This document shows positions 27,148 through 36,663 of a DNA stretch of 64,000 bases, in pieces. The DNA is taken from assembly GCF_000466685.1 (NCBI RefSeq), contig NZ_ANNG01000005.1, positions 1 to 64,000 of the forward strand. Reading direction: 5' to 3'. The notes beneath the pieces were generated by a model. That model did no database searches. It saw only the letters and a program-made list of their open reading frames with translations, and was not told the DNA's origin. Positions within the stretch are counted from its first letter, which is position 1. Each line of letters opens with the position of its first letter. This stretch comes from Campylobacter concisus UNSWCS (GTDB lineage Bacteria; Campylobacterota; Campylobacteria; Campylobacterales; Campylobacteraceae). Made by a program: the position numbers and the translations under genes.

Positions 27148-29754
27148 TTAAGCAAATATGCCTTTTTTAGGGCCACTTTTGCCGTGGCAATCTTTATATT
27201 TTTTACCGCTTCCGCAAGGGCATGGAGCGTTTCTTGGTATCTTTTTTTCTGGCGTGAAATTTTCATCTTCGCCTTGGTTGTTGTAGTTTAGAGGCTCATT
27301 TTCAGCATTTTGACTAGCTTCTAGCATCATCCTAGCTTGCTCTTCTTGCTCCTCGCGGCTCTTAAATCTAACGATTTGAAGCGTCTTCACGCTCTCAGTT
27401 TTTAGCCTGCCAACTAGCTCCATAAAGAGGTTGTAGCTCTCTTTTTTATACTCAACTAGCGGATCTTTTTGATTATATCCTCTTAGACCTATACCAGTTT
27501 TTAGGATATCCATCTGATAGAGGTGCTCTCTCCACGCATTATCAAGCACTTGAAGGTATAAAATTTTCTCTATATCTTTTCTTTGCTCTTCATTTAGCAC
27601 GCTCATCTTTTCGTTATATTTAACCTCTAAAATTTGCGCTATTTTTTCTACTAGTTCATTATACTCTAGCCCTTTTAGCTCACTCTCGTCGATCTCTTCG
27701 CCGCAGTCTGCAAGGATGATAGAGCATAAATTTTTAATGTCATAGTCATCTTTCAAGCCGCCATGGAAAATTTCAGCCGTATCAAGTAAATTTGTAGCGT
27801 ATTCAACTCTATTTTGAGCTATCTTTTCGCTCATATCGTAGTTTTTATCAAGTAGTTCATCGCGGTATTTATAGATAGTCTTTCTTTGCTCATTTGCCAC
27901 GTCGTCATACTCAAGCAAGTGCTTTCTAGCCTCAAAGTGCAAGCTCTCGACTTTCTTTTGAGCATTTTCAACAGCTCTTGTCACCATGCGGCTCTCGATG
28001 CTTTCGCCCTCGTCGATACCAAGCCTATCCATGATCGCTTTTATGCGGTCGCTACCAAAAATCCTTAAAAGATTATCCTCTAAGCTTAGATAAAATCTAC
28101 TCATACCAGGATCGCCCTGACGTCCAGCACGGCCACGGAGCTGATTATCTATCCTTCTACTTTCGTGCCTTTCGGTGCCGATGATATATAGACCGCCGAG
28201 GTCTCTCACCTCGTCGTTTATCCTGATATCAACACCACGTCCAGCCATGTTTGTAGCGATAGTCACAGCGCCTTTTACACCAGCTTGCGCGATGATCTCA
28301 GCCTCTTTTTCGTGGTTTTTAGCATTTAGCACAGAGTGTGGGATGCCAGCTTTTTTAAGCATCTCGTGAAGCACCTCACTACGCTCGATACTTGCAGTTC
28401 CCACAAGCACTGGCTGACCCTTTTCGTGAGCTTTTTTAACTTCGTCGATGACCGCTTTAAATTTCTCGTTTTGAGTTTTGTAGATAAGGTCGTTTTGATC
28501 GATCCTCTTAACTGGCACATTTGTTGGGATCGAGATAACTTCAAGATTATAAATTTGAGAAAACTCAGTAGCCTCTGTCTGAGCTGTACCAGTCATACCT
28601 GCAAGCTTTTTATACATCCTAAAATAGTTTTGATATGTTGTATCGGCAAGAGTTTGACTCTCTTCTTGGATTTTCACGCCCTCTTTTGCCTCAAGTGCTT
28701 GGTGAAGTCCCTCGCTAAAGCGTCTGCCCTCACTTAGCCGTCCTGTAAATTCATCAACGATGACGACTTCGCCATCTTTTACGACGTAATGAACGTCTTT
28801 TTCAAAGAGATTGTGTGCCTTTAGAGCTTGATCTAGGTGGTGGCTTAGCACGGCATTTTCAAGGTTGTATAAATTTTCAACCCCAAATAGCTTTTCAGCC
28901 TTGCTTATGCCAGCCTCTGTGATCATTATCGTTCTATTTTTTTCATCTACTATAAAGTCCCCCGTTGGCTTTGAGCCTGGCACGTTTGGATCAGCTGGAG
29001 TGCCTCTGGTAAGCTGTTTTGCGACTTGATCGGCTCTTATGTAACCATCAAGCGTGCGGTTTGTTGGACCAGAGATTATAAGCGGTGTTCTAGCCTCATC
29101 TATCAAGATACTATCGACCTCATCAACGATAACGAAGTTATGGCCTCTTTGCACCTTTTGACCAGCTTCAAATTTCATATTATCACGCAGATAGTCAAAG
29201 CCAAATTCTGAGTTTGTGCCGTATGTTATATCGGCGTTATATGCAGCTTGTCTTACTTCATCGTCATATCCGCCACTTAGTATCACATCGACGCTTAAGC
29301 CCAAAAAGTTATAAAGCTCGCCCATTTGCGTCGCATCACGCTTTGCAAGGTAGTCATTTACTGTTACTACATGCACGCCCTTGCCACTCATCGCGTTTAA
29401 GATAACTGGCAAAGTCGCAACCAAGGTCTTACCCTCGCCTGTCTTCATCTCGGCGATCCTACCCTCGTTTAGCACCATGCCACCTATTAGCTGCACGTCA
29501 AAATGGCGCATCTTAAGCACTCTTTTGCTGGCCTCTCTAACTAACGCAAAGACATCATTTAAAATTTGATCTAAAGCGACTTTCTCTTCGACGACTTGGG
29601 CTTTTAGCTCGTTAAATTTGATCTTAAGCTCATCGTCGCTCATCTTCTCATAAGTAGGCTCTAGCGCGTTTATCTGCGCCACACGTTTTATGTATTTTTT
29701 GACTTCTCTATCGTTTTTCGTGCCAAAAATCTTTCTAAATACCGATGAAATCAT
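27148..29754 (-). CDS. secA: Preprotein translocase ATPase SecA
   Basis: 868 residues. It drives proteins through SecYEG with ATP. The Walker A motif lies in [11 protein letters not shown], Walker B in [12 protein letters not shown], and the helicase-type second nucleotide fold has [11 protein letters not shown]. The extreme C-terminus carries the zinc-binding SEC-C motif [14 protein letters not shown], which contacts SecB-like partners and lipids. Preceded by AAGGTAAAGTA. Divergent from lolA and followed by the LolC/E-type gene after a terminator. Confidence 0.97.
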   Translation of the reverse strand: MISSVFRKIFGTKNDREVKKYIKRVAQINALEPTYEKMSDDELKIKFNELKAQVVEEKVALDQILNDVFALVREASKRVLKMRHFDVQLIGGMVLNEGRIAEMKTGEGKTLVATLPVILNAMSGKGVHVVTVNDYLAKRDATQMGELYNFLGLSVDVILSGGYDDEVRQAAYNADITYGTNSEFGFDYLRDNMKFEAGQKVQRGHNFVIVDEVDSILIDEARTPLIISGPTNRTLDGYIRADQVAKQLTRGTPADPNVPGSKPTGDFIVDEKNRTIMITEAGISKAEKLFGVENLYNLENAVLSHHLDQALKAHNLFEKDVHYVVKDGEVVIVDEFTGRLSEGRRFSEGLHQALEAKEGVKIQEESQTLADTTYQNYFRMYKKLAGMTGTAQTEATEFSQIYNLEVISIPTNVPVKRIDQNDLIYKTQNEKFKAVIDEVKKAHEKGQPVLVGTASIERSEVLHEMLKKAGIPHSVLNAKNHEKEAEIIAQAGVKGAVTIATNMAGRGVDIRINDEVRDLGGLYIIGTERHESRRIDNQLRGRAGRQGDPGMSRFYLSLEDNLLRIFGSDRIKAIMDRLGIDEGESIESRMVTRAVENAQKKVESLHFEARKHLLEYDDVANEQRKTIYKYRDELLDKNYDMSEKIAQNRVEYATNLLDTAEIFHGGLKDDYDIKNLCSIILADCGEEIDESELKGLEYNELVEKIAQILEVKYNEKMSVLNEEQRKDIEKILYLQVLDNAWREHLYQMDILKTGIGLRGYNQKDPLVEYKKESYNLFMELVGRLKTESVKTLQIVRFKSREEQEEQARMMLEASQNAENEPLNYNNQGEDENFTPEKKIPRNAPCPCGSGKKYKDCHGKSGPKKGIFA

Positions 29755-29825
29755 TACTTTACCTTCCTAAATTTTTAAACTTTGGATCTTAGCATAGTTT
29801 AACTATTTATTTAATTAAACTGGGC

Positions 29826-29831
29826 TAGAAT
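29826..29831 (+). promoter_or_regulatory. -10 box of lolA promoter
   Basis: TAGAAT upstream of AAAAAAGGATAAAAAATG. Just before it, AGTTTAA (29796-29802) and TTAAACT (29815-29821) form an inverted repeat with a 12-base spacer that could be an operator between secA and lolA, though AT-rich sequence makes chance likely. Confidence 0.5.
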
Positions 29832-29851
29832 ACGCCAAAAAAGGATAAAAA

Positions 29852-30364
29852 ATGAGAAAATTTTTAGTTGCATCTCTTGTCGCAGTTTGCTCATTTGGCG
29901 CTGGCTTAAATTTTAAAAGCCTGCAAAGTGACTTTACTCAAACTGTCTTTAGCGAAGGCAAGAGTGTAAATTATAAGGGTAGATTTTACGCTAAAAGCGA
30001 CAACACCGCACTTTGGATATATGAAAGTCCAACGCCAAAGAGAATTTACTTTGACAAAGACAAGGTGGTCGTGATCGAAGATGAGCTTGAGCAAGCCATC
30101 ATCTCAAGGCTAGATGACACGCCAAATTTGACGCAGGTCTTAGCTCACGCAGAGCAAATTCAGCCGACACTTTATAAGGCGATATATGACGGAGTTGAGT
30201 ACTTTATAACGATCAAAAACACGCTTCCAACGACGATTGATTATAAAGACAAGCTCTCAAATAAGATAAAAATCACTCTAAGCAACCCTGTAAAAGACGC
30301 ACTCATCCCAAAAGAGACGCTAACTCCAGTCATCCCACAAGGTTACGACATCGTAAATCAATAA
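29852..30364 (+). CDS. lolA: Periplasmic lipoprotein carrier LolA
   Basis: 170 residues with signal peptide MRKFLVASLVAVCSFGAGL. The mature part begins LNFKSLQSDFTQTVFSEGKSVNYKGRFYAK, the typical LolA strand pattern with YESPTPKRIYFDKDKVVVIEDELEQA. It carries lipoproteins across the periplasm; this group lacks LolB, so transfer to the outer membrane is unresolved. Shorter than the enterobacterial protein (about 180 mature residues) but complete. AAGGATAAAAA precedes the ATG. Confidence 0.92.
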   Translation: MRKFLVASLVAVCSFGAGLNFKSLQSDFTQTVFSEGKSVNYKGRFYAKSDNTALWIYESPTPKRIYFDKDKVVVIEDELEQAIISRLDDTPNLTQVLAHAEQIQPTLYKAIYDGVEYFITIKNTLPTTIDYKDKLSNKIKITLSNPVKDALIPKETLTPVIPQGYDIVNQ

Positions 30365-30389
30365 ATTTGGCTAGCTTTTAGCCAAATTT
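30363..30389. terminator. Bidirectional terminator between convergent genes
   Basis: Perfect 11-base stem AAATTTGGCTA / TAGCCAAATTT with loop GCTTT between lolA and the minus-strand gene that ends at 30392. Confidence 0.8.
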
Positions 30390-30391
30390 AC

Positions 30392-30931
30392 TCACTTCTC
30401 TCCGAAGTCTTTTCCAAATTCTTGCACATTATTTAGATCGATCGGCTTTTGCACCACGTCATTTGGATCAGGTGCGACGATGATCTCATTGCCTTTTTTC
30501 TTTTTTTCTGGCTTTGTCATCACATCTTCATTTACGCTTGGATCAGAGCATAAATTTTGGCTTTTTATCGCTTTTATGATCTCGCTTAGCTCTAGATTAT
30601 TTATAACTTTGATGTTTAAAATAAGCACGTCATCGATATCAAGCGAGTGCTTTTTGGCTGCGTATTTCATAAAGAGCTCTTTAAATTTCTCTTTTCCCAT
30701 TGAGGTTAGAATGTCCTCCACGTAAAAGCTGCCAACCACGACGTTTAGCGCATCAAGCACGTAGGCTTCATTCTCCTCCACATCACGTCCGACAACTTCA
30801 AGATTCATGCTTATCTTTTTTGTTAAATTTTGTCCAGCTTTTGAGTAGATATCTGTTTGAAAGTCACTCACTTTTAGCACGTCTGCAAATGCAAAAACGC
30901 CAAAAACAAGGCTTAAAAATAGCTTTTTCAT
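30392..30931 (-). CDS. Periplasmic FliL-like protein
   Basis: 179 residues with signal peptide MKKLFLSLVFGVFAFA. Residues 40-120 (KISMNLEVVGRD...DALNVVVGSFYVEDILTSMGKEKFKELF) follow the pattern of the C-terminal periplasmic domain of FliL, but the usual N-terminal membrane anchor is replaced by a cleavable-looking signal. The C-terminal 60 residues are charged and Pro/Asp-rich. Its ATG overlaps the helicase stop codon (ATGA). I recall the C. jejuni relative Cj0944c only as a hypothetical periplasmic protein; the FliL link is inference. Confidence 0.75.
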   Translation of the reverse strand: MKKLFLSLVFGVFAFADVLKVSDFQTDIYSKAGQNLTKKISMNLEVVGRDVEENEAYVLDALNVVVGSFYVEDILTSMGKEKFKELFMKYAAKKHSLDIDDVLILNIKVINNLELSEIIKAIKSQNLCSDPSVNEDVMTKPEKKKKGNEIIVAPDPNDVVQKPIDLNNVQEFGKDFGEK

Positions 30932-32247
30932 AAACTCTCCTTAATATGCAAAAATACGTTTTCTTGGTAAAATTTCTTAACTTCGTCGTCAATTTTAACC
31001 ACTTTTCTTAAATGCTGCCTAAAATCACTTTTCTTATCATAAAAAAGTTTTAAATTTTTAGGATTTACCGCGCGAGAAAGTGCGACGTAGAGCTGTCCTT
31101 TGGCAAAGATGTGGTTGATGTTGCAAATGAGCGAATTTATACTCATGCCTTGAGACTTGTGGATAGTTAGCGCATAGGCAAGCTTAAATGGAAACTGATA
31201 AAGCGAAGCCTGCACGTTCTCCTCGATCTCGTCTTCGTTTAAATTTAGCGCGCAAAAGTTATAAGCACACTTTTCTATCTCGCATATCTCACCACTATCT
31301 TTTTGCACGATCACGCTTGATATGGCGCCATTTTCTTTTAAAATTTGCATGATCTTGCCTTGCTCGCCGTTATAGTACTCGCCCCATTTATTTGAAGTAA
31401 AGATGATTTTTGCGCCTATCTTCATCTCCAAATTTCGTGAGATATTTAGCGTATTTGCCCACTTTTCAAACTCTTTTTTGTCTAAATTTTCATCCATAAC
31501 AAGCACGTCCGAGTTTGAAATTTCAAGTGGTGCGTTAAGCGCAAGAAGTCTTTTTTGATTTAGCATCTCAGCCTCAGCGTTTCTGCCAAAAAGCACGCTA
31601 GTCTCACTATCTGGCTCGATAGCATCCACTCGCAAGCTCTCGATATAAGCCATCATCTCATCATCTAGCTCACCAACTCTAAGACGAGAGAGAATTTCAT
31701 AAAATTTAAGATCATTTGTGCGTTTTGAGACGAGCAGCTCAACATTTGTAAATTTCATATCCTCCCACGCACTGGAGTTAAAGGCGTATAAAAAGTTAAA
31801 AAGTTTGCTCTCATTTTGCTCTTTTTGCACGGGTGGCAACTGATAAAAGTCGCCCACTATAAGCACTCTGCCTTTAAATTTAGAAGTAAGCAAGCGGTAT
31901 CTTATCATCTCCATGACATTTGAGCTAACCATCGAAATTTCATCAATTACAAGCAGATCGCAAGCATCTAGCATATTTCGTAGTTTGCTTAGCTTATCTT
32001 TTTGGCGGTAGTCAAGCCGTCTTAGCTCCTCGTAGTCCTTGCAGTAGCCAAATTTAAAAAAACTATGCAAGCTCACGCCCCCAAGGCTAACAGCGCTTAT
32101 GCCAGTTGAGCCAAGGATGACGACATTTTTAAAATTTTCTTTGTAGTGTCTGATGATGGAGGCGGTTAGATAGCTCTTGCCAACACCGCCACCGCCGGTT
32201 AAAAAGACGTTTGAGCGAGATAAAATTTCTAAAATTTGATCTTTCAT
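30928..32247 (-). CDS. PIF1/RecD-like SF1 DNA helicase
   Basis: 439 residues. Walker A FLTGGGGVGKS is at residues 15-25, motif II is LLVIDEISMVS, then GDFYQLPPV (motif III) and the C-terminal ALTIHKSQGMSI and YVALSRAV motifs of PIF1-type helicases. It should unwind DNA 5' to 3' during repair or replication. It is compact, without an N-terminal extra domain. It starts right after the lipoprotein stop codon region (TAGATG) and overlaps the next gene, so the block is one operon. Confidence 0.9.
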   Translation of the reverse strand: MKDQILEILSRSNVFLTGGGGVGKSYLTASIIRHYKENFKNVVILGSTGISAVSLGGVSLHSFFKFGYCKDYEELRRLDYRQKDKLSKLRNMLDACDLLVIDEISMVSSNVMEMIRYRLLTSKFKGRVLIVGDFYQLPPVQKEQNESKLFNFLYAFNSSAWEDMKFTNVELLVSKRTNDLKFYEILSRLRVGELDDEMMAYIESLRVDAIEPDSETSVLFGRNAEAEMLNQKRLLALNAPLEISNSDVLVMDENLDKKEFEKWANTLNISRNLEMKIGAKIIFTSNKWGEYYNGEQGKIMQILKENGAISSVIVQKDSGEICEIEKCAYNFCALNLNEDEIEENVQASLYQFPFKLAYALTIHKSQGMSINSLICNINHIFAKGQLYVALSRAVNPKNLKLFYDKKSDFRQHLRKVVKIDDEVKKFYQENVFLHIKESL

Positions 32248-34263
32248 CTACTCAAACATCTCTGGGCGATACTCAAAATGCATCGTATCAAAGTGCTTCC
32301 AGCGTCCGCCCCAGATAAATTTATGCTTTTCAAATACTCGCACGATCTTTTCAGGGATCAAGTTCTCATAGCCCTTGCTCCACTGCCAGTAGTGGCTCTT
32401 TTTTACATTTATATCGATCGCGATGCCGTAGCTGTGCGCGCTTAGGCGGTTTGTGCCAGCGATGATGCGCCACTTAAATGTCCCGCCTGGATCTTTTAGA
32501 TATTCAAGTAAATTTGGATCGCTCTTTACCATCTCGTTTAGCTCGTTGCTCACATCCTGCAAGGCAGCTGCGGCGCCATTTTTAGAGTTAAATTTTAAAG
32601 GCAAATTTAAAAAATCCTTTAGCCAGATGATATCAACCAAATTTGCTTTTACCGCGCTCTCGCTTGAGCCATAAATTTTGCCTAGAAGCTCGTAGTTTCT
32701 GCACCTGCCAGCATCACTTAGGGCCGCGCTAAGCGGCGAAAACGCAGCGTAATCAAGCGCGTTCATATCTTCTATGTCAGCGCCAGTGCTGCACTCTTCA
32801 TCTTTTTGTTTAAAATCATCATAGACTAAACTCGTGCCATCACTAAATTTAACCAAATTTTCTTCGATCTTCACGCCATAAGCTCTTTGCAATGCCGACA
32901 TCTTTCTAGCCTTATCTAGCATCCCTTGCTCAGGCCTCATCACATTTATAGAATCAACCTTAGAGATTAGCAAATTTGCACTTTGTATGTCGCTTCTGTT
33001 TTGTCCGATATTTAGCGTAGTTATCGCAGTCGCTCCGATTAGCGCTCTGCCATTATTTGCAGTCTTTAGCCCCCAAGCATCATGCACGACGTAGATATCA
33101 TCGCCCTTGTATCCAGCATAGAGCATGATGTGACCTGGTAGATGCACGAGCGTGAGATATGGCACGCCTTTTTCTTTTATCTCTTTGCTCTTTGCAGCGT
33201 TGCTAAGGCCTTTTAGATTGATCTTTTCTCCCATATTTGCCTGCGCCCTTGAATTTCTTGGCAACCACACGCCAAAGCTTGCTAGCAAGTCTTTTGTAAA
33301 AAGCGAGCAGTCTCTTAGCTTATCCACCCCGCCCCAGCCATAAGGCTGAGTAAGAAGTGAGCTAAGAAGTGTTTTTAAATTTGAGTCGTTAAATTTAAGT
33401 GGAAAAAGGGCGCTAAAAGACTTTGGGAGGACAAACTCCCTAAGCATATTTCTTACATAAATTTTGCCGTAGTAGTTTTTGTCATCTTGCGCCAAAACTG
33501 GCAGTATCGCGCCGACACGTGAGTAAAACAAGAAGTTTCCGCCCTTGTCATAAACTGGCATCTTGTCGGTTTTTATCGTTACAAAGCTTGATTTTTGATA
33601 GGCAAACGCCTCTTCATCGCTTATAAATTTAATATCTTCAACCTTCACCCAGCCCCAAACCGCATCATCACTCACAAACGCCCACGCCCTATCTTTTGAG
33701 AGGTGAGATACAAAGAGCGGATGAGCGATGCTTAGGGTTGATTCTTGCAGATAGTCAAACGGATAGCCCTCACCTGGAGTTTGCGGATTTAAAAATATAG
33801 GCTCGTCGGTTGGGAAATTTCTTACAGCTGTGTTTGCTGAAGTTAGAGCGTAAGCTGAAATTTGCAAAAAGCCAGCGAAATTTGCATTGTCCTTTTGTGC
33901 ATCAAACCAGCTTTGAGGTATCTGCCTAAAATTTGAGCCAAAATACTTTCTTTTCTCGCTTGGTTTATATACATTAAACGCCCAAAAAGCGTCATTTGGG
34001 TTAAATTTCACGCCTCTTAAAGTAAAAACTTTAAACCTTCTTTTTAAAATTTCATCTTGAGCAAAACTCGCACTTTGCATATTTTGAGGTAGCGACGAGG
34101 CGTCTTGTTTTACTTCAAATTCAAGCAAGCTGATGCGCTCATTTGGCTTATAGACATTTTCGTCTGGCAGGGCATTTTGCTGCTTGTTTGGCTCTGGCTT
34201 TGTTGTCTGCGAACAACCCAAAAACAAAGCAACACTAAGTGCTAAAAATATACCTTTTTTCAA
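32248..34263 (-). CDS. Lipoprotein with NlpC/P60 and M15 peptidase domains
   Basis: 671 residues. The signal ends with lipobox LFLGC (C17), so it is a lipoprotein. Residues 110-280 hold an SH3-like region, then an NlpC/P60 domain with C319 in LRDCSLFTKDLL, H378 in LPGHIMLYAG and H394 in VVHDAWG as the catalytic set. The C-terminal 160 residues are a VanY/M15-type metallopeptidase with zinc ligands H610 (LSAHSYGIAIDI), D617 and H662 (MHFEYRP). It therefore has two peptide-cutting domains for peptidoglycan. Starts with TTG at 34263, which overlaps the upstream stop codon; AAGGAAG precedes it. Exact bond specificity unknown. Confidence 0.88.
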   Translation of the reverse strand: MKKGIFLALSVALFLGCSQTTKPEPNKQQNALPDENVYKPNERISLLEFEVKQDASSLPQNMQSASFAQDEILKRRFKVFTLRGVKFNPNDAFWAFNVYKPSEKRKYFGSNFRQIPQSWFDAQKDNANFAGFLQISAYALTSANTAVRNFPTDEPIFLNPQTPGEGYPFDYLQESTLSIAHPLFVSHLSKDRAWAFVSDDAVWGWVKVEDIKFISDEEAFAYQKSSFVTIKTDKMPVYDKGGNFLFYSRVGAILPVLAQDDKNYYGKIYVRNMLREFVLPKSFSALFPLKFNDSNLKTLLSSLLTQPYGWGGVDKLRDCSLFTKDLLASFGVWLPRNSRAQANMGEKINLKGLSNAAKSKEIKEKGVPYLTLVHLPGHIMLYAGYKGDDIYVVHDAWGLKTANNGRALIGATAITTLNIGQNRSDIQSANLLISKVDSINVMRPEQGMLDKARKMSALQRAYGVKIEENLVKFSDGTSLVYDDFKQKDEECSTGADIEDMNALDYAAFSPLSAALSDAGRCRNYELLGKIYGSSESAVKANLVDIIWLKDFLNLPLKFNSKNGAAAALQDVSNELNEMVKSDPNLLEYLKDPGGTFKWRIIAGTNRLSAHSYGIAIDINVKKSHYWQWSKGYENLIPEKIVRVFEKHKFIWGGRWKHFDTMHFEYRPEMFE

Positions 34264-34754
34264 ATTTCTTCCTTATCCTTAAATATAGCTTCGACGATCA
34301 AAACAAAGATATAAAACATCTTTTCATCGTTGTTTTTGCAAATTTGCTTCATCGTCTCGTTTTGATCCTTGACCTTTATATCGTTTGATCTTAAAATTTC
34401 TGCAATGTCTGAGCCAAATTTCTTTGAAAGCTCGCTCACTTTGACATCATTTAGTGCGTTTAAAAACCTTGTTGTGTTGCAGTCCATCTGAACTGGCTTA
34501 TGCTTTAAGATATTTTTAAACTCAAGGCTTAGCTTTTTTAGTTTTTTCTTCTTGACGTAGCTGTGGATTATGGTGAGGACAACCAAACTAAAGCCAAAGA
34601 AAATGTGCAAATTTAGCGAATTTTCGCTCATCTCTCCCTTTAAAAAGAGCACGCCGCTTGCAAAAAGTCCCACCACGCAGGCAAAAAGTAGCAGCAAGAT
34701 GATGTATTTAAAGACGACCTCGAGCAAGATGTTCTCTTTTAGCCTCTCAAACAT
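34260..34754 (-). CDS. Two-helix membrane protein with paired histidines
   Basis: 164 residues, not recognised by name. Two membrane helices: residues 17-37 and 48-66. The second has histidines 14 apart (LHIFFGFSLVVLTIIHSYV), a spacing seen in haem-b-binding membrane proteins of the DUF4405 type. The cytoplasmic remainder is charged and includes VSELSKKFGSDIAEILRSNDI, similar to small DUF1858-like segments. ATG at 34754 overlaps the end of the DUF523 gene. Function unknown; haem binding is inference from two residues. Confidence 0.7.
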   Translation of the reverse strand: MFERLKENILLEVVFKYIILLLLFACVVGLFASGVLFLKGEMSENSLNLHIFFGFSLVVLTIIHSYVKKKKLKKLSLEFKNILKHKPVQMDCNTTRFLNALNDVKVSELSKKFGSDIAEILRSNDIKVKDQNETMKQICKNNDEKMFYIFVLIVEAIFKDKEEI

Positions 34755-35190
34755 CAAGCCGCCCTATCTCATCTTCGCTAAAGACTAAAATACCATTTTC
34801 TTTTAGTAGTTTTGCCGCTACGCCGTCGCCAAAGATTAGCTTTTTACTAAAGCTTCCATCATAAATTTGCCCACTCCCGCAGCTTGGACTTCTAGCTTTT
34901 AAAATAGCCTTTTTGCAGCCATTTAGCTTAGCTATCTTTAGGCAAATTTCAGCCCCAAATTTAAAATTTTCACTCACATCTTTAGCGGTTTTTGTGACAA
35001 CTATGCCATCTTTCATCTCAGCTGGCTCTCTTGGCGTGCTAAGTCCGCCAAAGACCTCTGGACAGACAAAAAGCAGATGATATCTCTTTGAAATTTCATC
35101 TAAAACGTCTCTATCCAAAAGGTTGTTTTCGCCGTTAAATTTGCAGTTTATGCCAGCCAGACAAGCGCTTATTAGGACCTTTTCTCTCAA
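34747..35190 (-). CDS. DUF523 (TudS-like) protein
   Basis: 147 residues, the usual DUF523 length. It starts MREKVLISACLAGINCKFNG; the conserved cysteines in ACLAG, INCKF and SPSCGSG match those that hold the 4Fe-4S cluster in the thiouracil desulfidase TudS. Family knowledge: TudS removes sulfur from 2-thiouracil; the physiological role in this group is not known. TTG at 35190 is the only nearby start and overlaps the previous gene's stop codon, which suggests translational coupling. Confidence 0.85.
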   Translation of the reverse strand: MREKVLISACLAGINCKFNGENNLLDRDVLDEISKRYHLLFVCPEVFGGLSTPREPAEMKDGIVVTKTAKDVSENFKFGAEICLKIAKLNGCKKAILKARSPSCGSGQIYDGSFSKKLIFGDGVAAKLLKENGILVFSEDEIGRLDV

Positions 35191-36053
35191 AGCCTGGCTT
35201 CTTTTAAAAGCTCGCTAGCATAAATTTCACGAAGTTTGCTTGAGATTTCGCCAACTTTTGCGCCATTTATCGCCTTGCCGTCAGCATAGATGACTGGTAA
35301 AAGTATGAGCGTAGCAGCCGAGATAAAGACTTCATCAGCCGCGTAAACCTCGTCCATGCTAAATTTACGCTCCTCTATCTTTAGGCCGATATCTTTAGCG
35401 ATCCTTAAAAGTCTCATACGGCGGATCCCTGGTAAAATTTCATTTGAAAGTGGCTTGGTGATGAGGGTTTTATCCTTGATGATAAAAGCGCTCGAGCTAC
35501 AGCCCTCTGTGACAAAGCCGTTTTCGACCATAAAGCCCTCGTCTGCGCCCTTTTTGTGAGCCTCATTTTTAGCGTAGCACTGAGCTAGAAGCGAGATCGA
35601 TTTGATATCGCGCCTTTTCCACCTGATGTCCTCGACACTTACCACTTTTATGCCAGTTTTTGCAGCTGGGTTGTTTAAAATTTCACTCTCGTAGCAAAAG
35701 ATAAAGACGCTTGGGGTTAAATTTTCCATAAAATAGAAATTTCTAAACGCCACGCCTCTTGTTACTTGCATGTAAATTCCGCCCTCTTTTAAGGCGTTTT
35801 TGGCGATCATCTCATTTAAGATCGCTTCAAATTTATCTTTTTCATAAGGCAGGCTTATATCTATCTCGTTTAAGCTTCTCTCAAACCTCGCCCAAAAGCC
35901 CTCTTTATCAACCATTTTTGAGTTTATCACAGGCACCACTTCATAAATCCCATCGCCAAATATAAATCCTCTATCAAATGCACTAACTTTTGCCTCATCT
36001 TTTGGCAAAAACTCACCATTTAAAAAGACTGTTTCTAAAGCTTTATCTGCCAT
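35187..36053 (-). CDS. dat: D-amino-acid aminotransferase (class IV PLP)
   Basis: 288 residues. Class IV aminotransferase pattern: FDRGFIFGDGIYEVVPV at the start, the PLP lysine in RRDIKSISLLAQ, and FVTEGCSSSAFII. These features match D-alanine/D-amino-acid transaminase more than branched-chain transaminase (no long N-terminal extension). It would make D-Glu or D-Ala for peptidoglycan. ATG at 36053 has AAGGAG six bases upstream; an open frame extends to 36077 but lacks a ribosome site. It opens an operon through DUF523, the membrane protein and the peptidase lipoprotein. Confidence 0.85.
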   Translation of the reverse strand: MADKALETVFLNGEFLPKDEAKVSAFDRGFIFGDGIYEVVPVINSKMVDKEGFWARFERSLNEIDISLPYEKDKFEAILNEMIAKNALKEGGIYMQVTRGVAFRNFYFMENLTPSVFIFCYESEILNNPAAKTGIKVVSVEDIRWKRRDIKSISLLAQCYAKNEAHKKGADEGFMVENGFVTEGCSSSAFIIKDKTLITKPLSNEILPGIRRMRLLRIAKDIGLKIEERKFSMDEVYAADEVFISAATLILLPVIYADGKAINGAKVGEISSKLREIYASELLKEARL

Positions 36054-36077
36054 TTTTAGCTCCTTAAGTTTGTGCAA

Positions 36078-36121
36078 ATTGTATCTAATTTTGTTTGAAT
36101 TTATAGATTTTTAGATACAAT
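36078..36121. promoter_or_regulatory. Symmetric divergent promoter pair
   Basis: ATTGTATCTAA (36078-36088) and TTAGATACAAT (36111-36121) are perfect 11-base inverted arms 22 bases apart. Each ends in a TACAAT -10 box pointing to the gene on its side: dat on the minus strand and the small membrane gene on the plus strand. They could be two matching promoters or an operator. Confidence 0.5.
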
Positions 36122-36156
36122 GAGCTGAAATTTTTAAGGTAAAAAGTCTATAAAAA

Positions 36157-36663
36157 ATGAAAGAAAATCTAAGAAACACTATCATTAAAAATATTTTTTT
36201 CGTCTCAAAACAGCCAGTTTTATTTAGAGATCTACTTGAAGCAAATGCCCTTTTTAACGAAGGTATGCTAGTTGATGGCGCAAAGCTAAATTTTAGATTT
36301 AACCACGTGAAGCTCTATCAAATTTACGCACTTATCTGCTTTGTCGTCTTGTTTCCGCTTCTCATCATCACGCATCACTTTTTAGCAAAGGCCGACGCGC
36401 ACATCTCGATAATAGCAACTACCATCGTCACTTCAGTTGTATTTATCGGATTTGATATGTTTAAGGTTTGGGCAAGAAGAGAGATAAGCTTGGATCTTAT
36501 AAAAAAGGCTTGGAGCGTGCATTTTCCATATTTTGGATATGAAAAGTATTCAAGCAAGGTTGAAGAAATTTACAACACCGCTCTTAAAAATGACGTTTCA
36601 AAAAAAGATTTAGAACAATATATATATGAAAAGCTAATCTCTCAAAAAGAGAGCGCTGAGTAA
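36157..36663 (+). CDS. Small inner-membrane protein of unknown function
   Basis: 168 residues, not recognised. Two membrane helices (about residues 51-70 and 82-101) joined by a short loop with D77; N-terminal and C-terminal parts are cytoplasmic and charged. No catalytic motif. Its 3' end overlaps the FUSC gene on the opposite strand by 22 bases. No strong ribosome site precedes the ATG. Divergent from dat through a symmetric promoter. Confidence 0.7.
   Translation: MKENLRNTIIKNIFFVSKQPVLFRDLLEANALFNEGMLVDGAKLNFRFNHVKLYQIYALICFVVLFPLLIITHHFLAKADAHISIIATTIVTSVVFIGFDMFKVWARREISLDLIKKAWSVHFPYFGYEKYSSKVEEIYNTALKNDVSKKDLEQYIYEKLISQKESAE

Noticed and set aside
36642-36663. Overlap of two convergent genes as a sign of a broken end
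   Set aside because: Both proteins end naturally with charged tails and no family domain is cut, so the 22-base overlap looks genuine.
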